The translations under genes were made by a program, and so were the position numbers. A stretch of DNA of 5,130 bases. It comes from Deltaproteobacteria bacterium UBA796 (GTDB lineage: Bacteria; Myxococcota_A; UBA796). The notes beneath the pieces are model-generated. The model ran no database searches, was not told the origin of the DNA, and saw nothing but the letters and a program-made list of their open reading frames with translations. Shown piece by piece: positions 4,691 to 5,130 of the stretch. The stretch is taken from contig DBIS01000212.1 of the NCBI GenBank assembly GCA_002296975.1, positions 1-5,130 of the forward strand, read 5' to 3'. How positions within the stretch are numbered: the stretch's first letter is position 1; each line of letters begins with the position of its first letter.

Positions 4691-5130
4691 ATCGGCTCTT
4701 CATCCACCCGAGTGGCTTTCTTGGCTTCTGGCTTAATCTGGTCCTGAATGGTGGCTTTGGTCCACTTCTTGAAGGCATCTGCGTCGATAAACGGTGCATC
4801 GGGCGTAAAGTACAGCACTTCACCTTCGCCTTTACAGCGTTCGGCCAAATTGAGCGTCCAAAGTAACTCAGCGTTGCTCCGTACCTTGTCTTGAAGTTGG
4901 TCTGGCCAGGTTTGCCCAGGGTCGACCACCTCGGCCACATGGTAGCGTTGGACAGACTTTCCATTTTTACACACTGCATTTTCAAAGGCCACGGTGCCAT
5001 ACAGGAGCGTTTGGTCGTCGGAAAGCCTGTCTTTAAAGCGCACAGCGACCAACGCATCAGCCCCCGCTTCGTCGAGCAATACATTCAAGGTCATGCGGGC
5101 CTTGTCCACCGCTTCGGGTGCCAACTGAGG
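4681..5130 (-). CDS. Uncharacterised protein, C-terminal 149 residues (5' end beyond right edge)
   Basis: The frame is open to the right edge, so the start probably lies outside the window. An internal ATG (5094-5092) with a modest AAGG five bases upstream could be a start, but the residues before it (APEAVDKAR) look like continuing coding sequence. The visible part is soluble, with no membrane segment. It has a hydrophobic strand-like segment ALVAVRF, a LLYGTVAFE segment, two cysteines (in AVCKNG and AERCKG), and a charged, Lys/Glu-rich tail ending DEEPIGL. I do not recognise the family. It could be an exported or lipid-anchored protein whose signal lies outside the window, but nothing visible proves this. 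It converges on the CBS-domain gene with a two-base gap. Confidence 0.75.
   Translation of the reverse strand, partial: PQLAPEAVDKARMTLNVLLDEAGADALVAVRFKDRLSDDQTLLYGTVAFENAVCKNGKSVQRYHVAEVVDPGQTWPDQLQDKVRSNAELLWTLNLAERCKGEGEVLYFTPDAPFIDADAFKKWTKATIQDQIKPEAKKATRVDEEPIGL

Noticed and set aside
5122..5124. TTG start at 5124 for the right-edge gene
   Set aside because: The frame stays open to the edge and no Shine-Dalgarno is visible before it, so it is most likely internal.
1..5130. CRISPR arrays, tRNA/rRNA genes, insertion-sequence ends, attachment sites
   Set aside because: Looked for on both strands; no regular repeats, cloverleaf-like sequence, transposase or integrase fragments were seen.

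Overview
The window looks like ordinary chromosome from a Gram-negative bacterium of moderately high GC. A myxobacterium-like (former deltaproteobacterial) origin is a guess. It rests on short-signal lipoproteins and on a protein with an aspartate-rich DxDxDG...CDDND segment, which is common in that group. No mobile element, CRISPR array, rRNA or tRNA is visible.

Left part (1-789): two genes lie on the minus strand. One (253-648) encodes a small putative lipoprotein of unknown function. The other (from 181 leftward, cut by the window edge) encodes a putative lipoprotein with a calcium-binding-like segment. A GC hairpin sits between them. A 141-bp divergent intergenic region (649-789) separates them from the rightward genes.

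Centre (790-4094): clpB, encoding the AAA+ disaggregase, is followed by pcm, encoding protein-L-isoaspartate O-methyltransferase. The stop of clpB overlaps the start of pcm by one base (TAATG), so the two are almost certainly one transcription unit. One product extracts and refolds aggregated proteins with the DnaK system, and the other repairs isomerised aspartyl residues, so together they form a protein-damage repair operon. clpB also keeps an internal GTG with a strong Shine-Dalgarno-like sequence, at the place where E. coli ClpB starts its short isoform.

Right part (4095-5130): an AT-rich intergenic stretch holds a weak terminator-like hairpin and a perfect 7-bp dyad over a probable -10 box. 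It is followed by a gene for a stand-alone tandem CBS-domain protein with a good ribosome binding site. That gene converges on an unrecognised minus-strand gene that runs off the right edge. The two stop codons are two bases apart and lie in or at the edge of the loop of a 6-bp inverted repeat.

I see no convincing undescribed system. The points most worth checking are the internal clpB start, the dyad upstream of the CBS gene, the convergent-stop hairpin, and the two short-signal lipoproteins.
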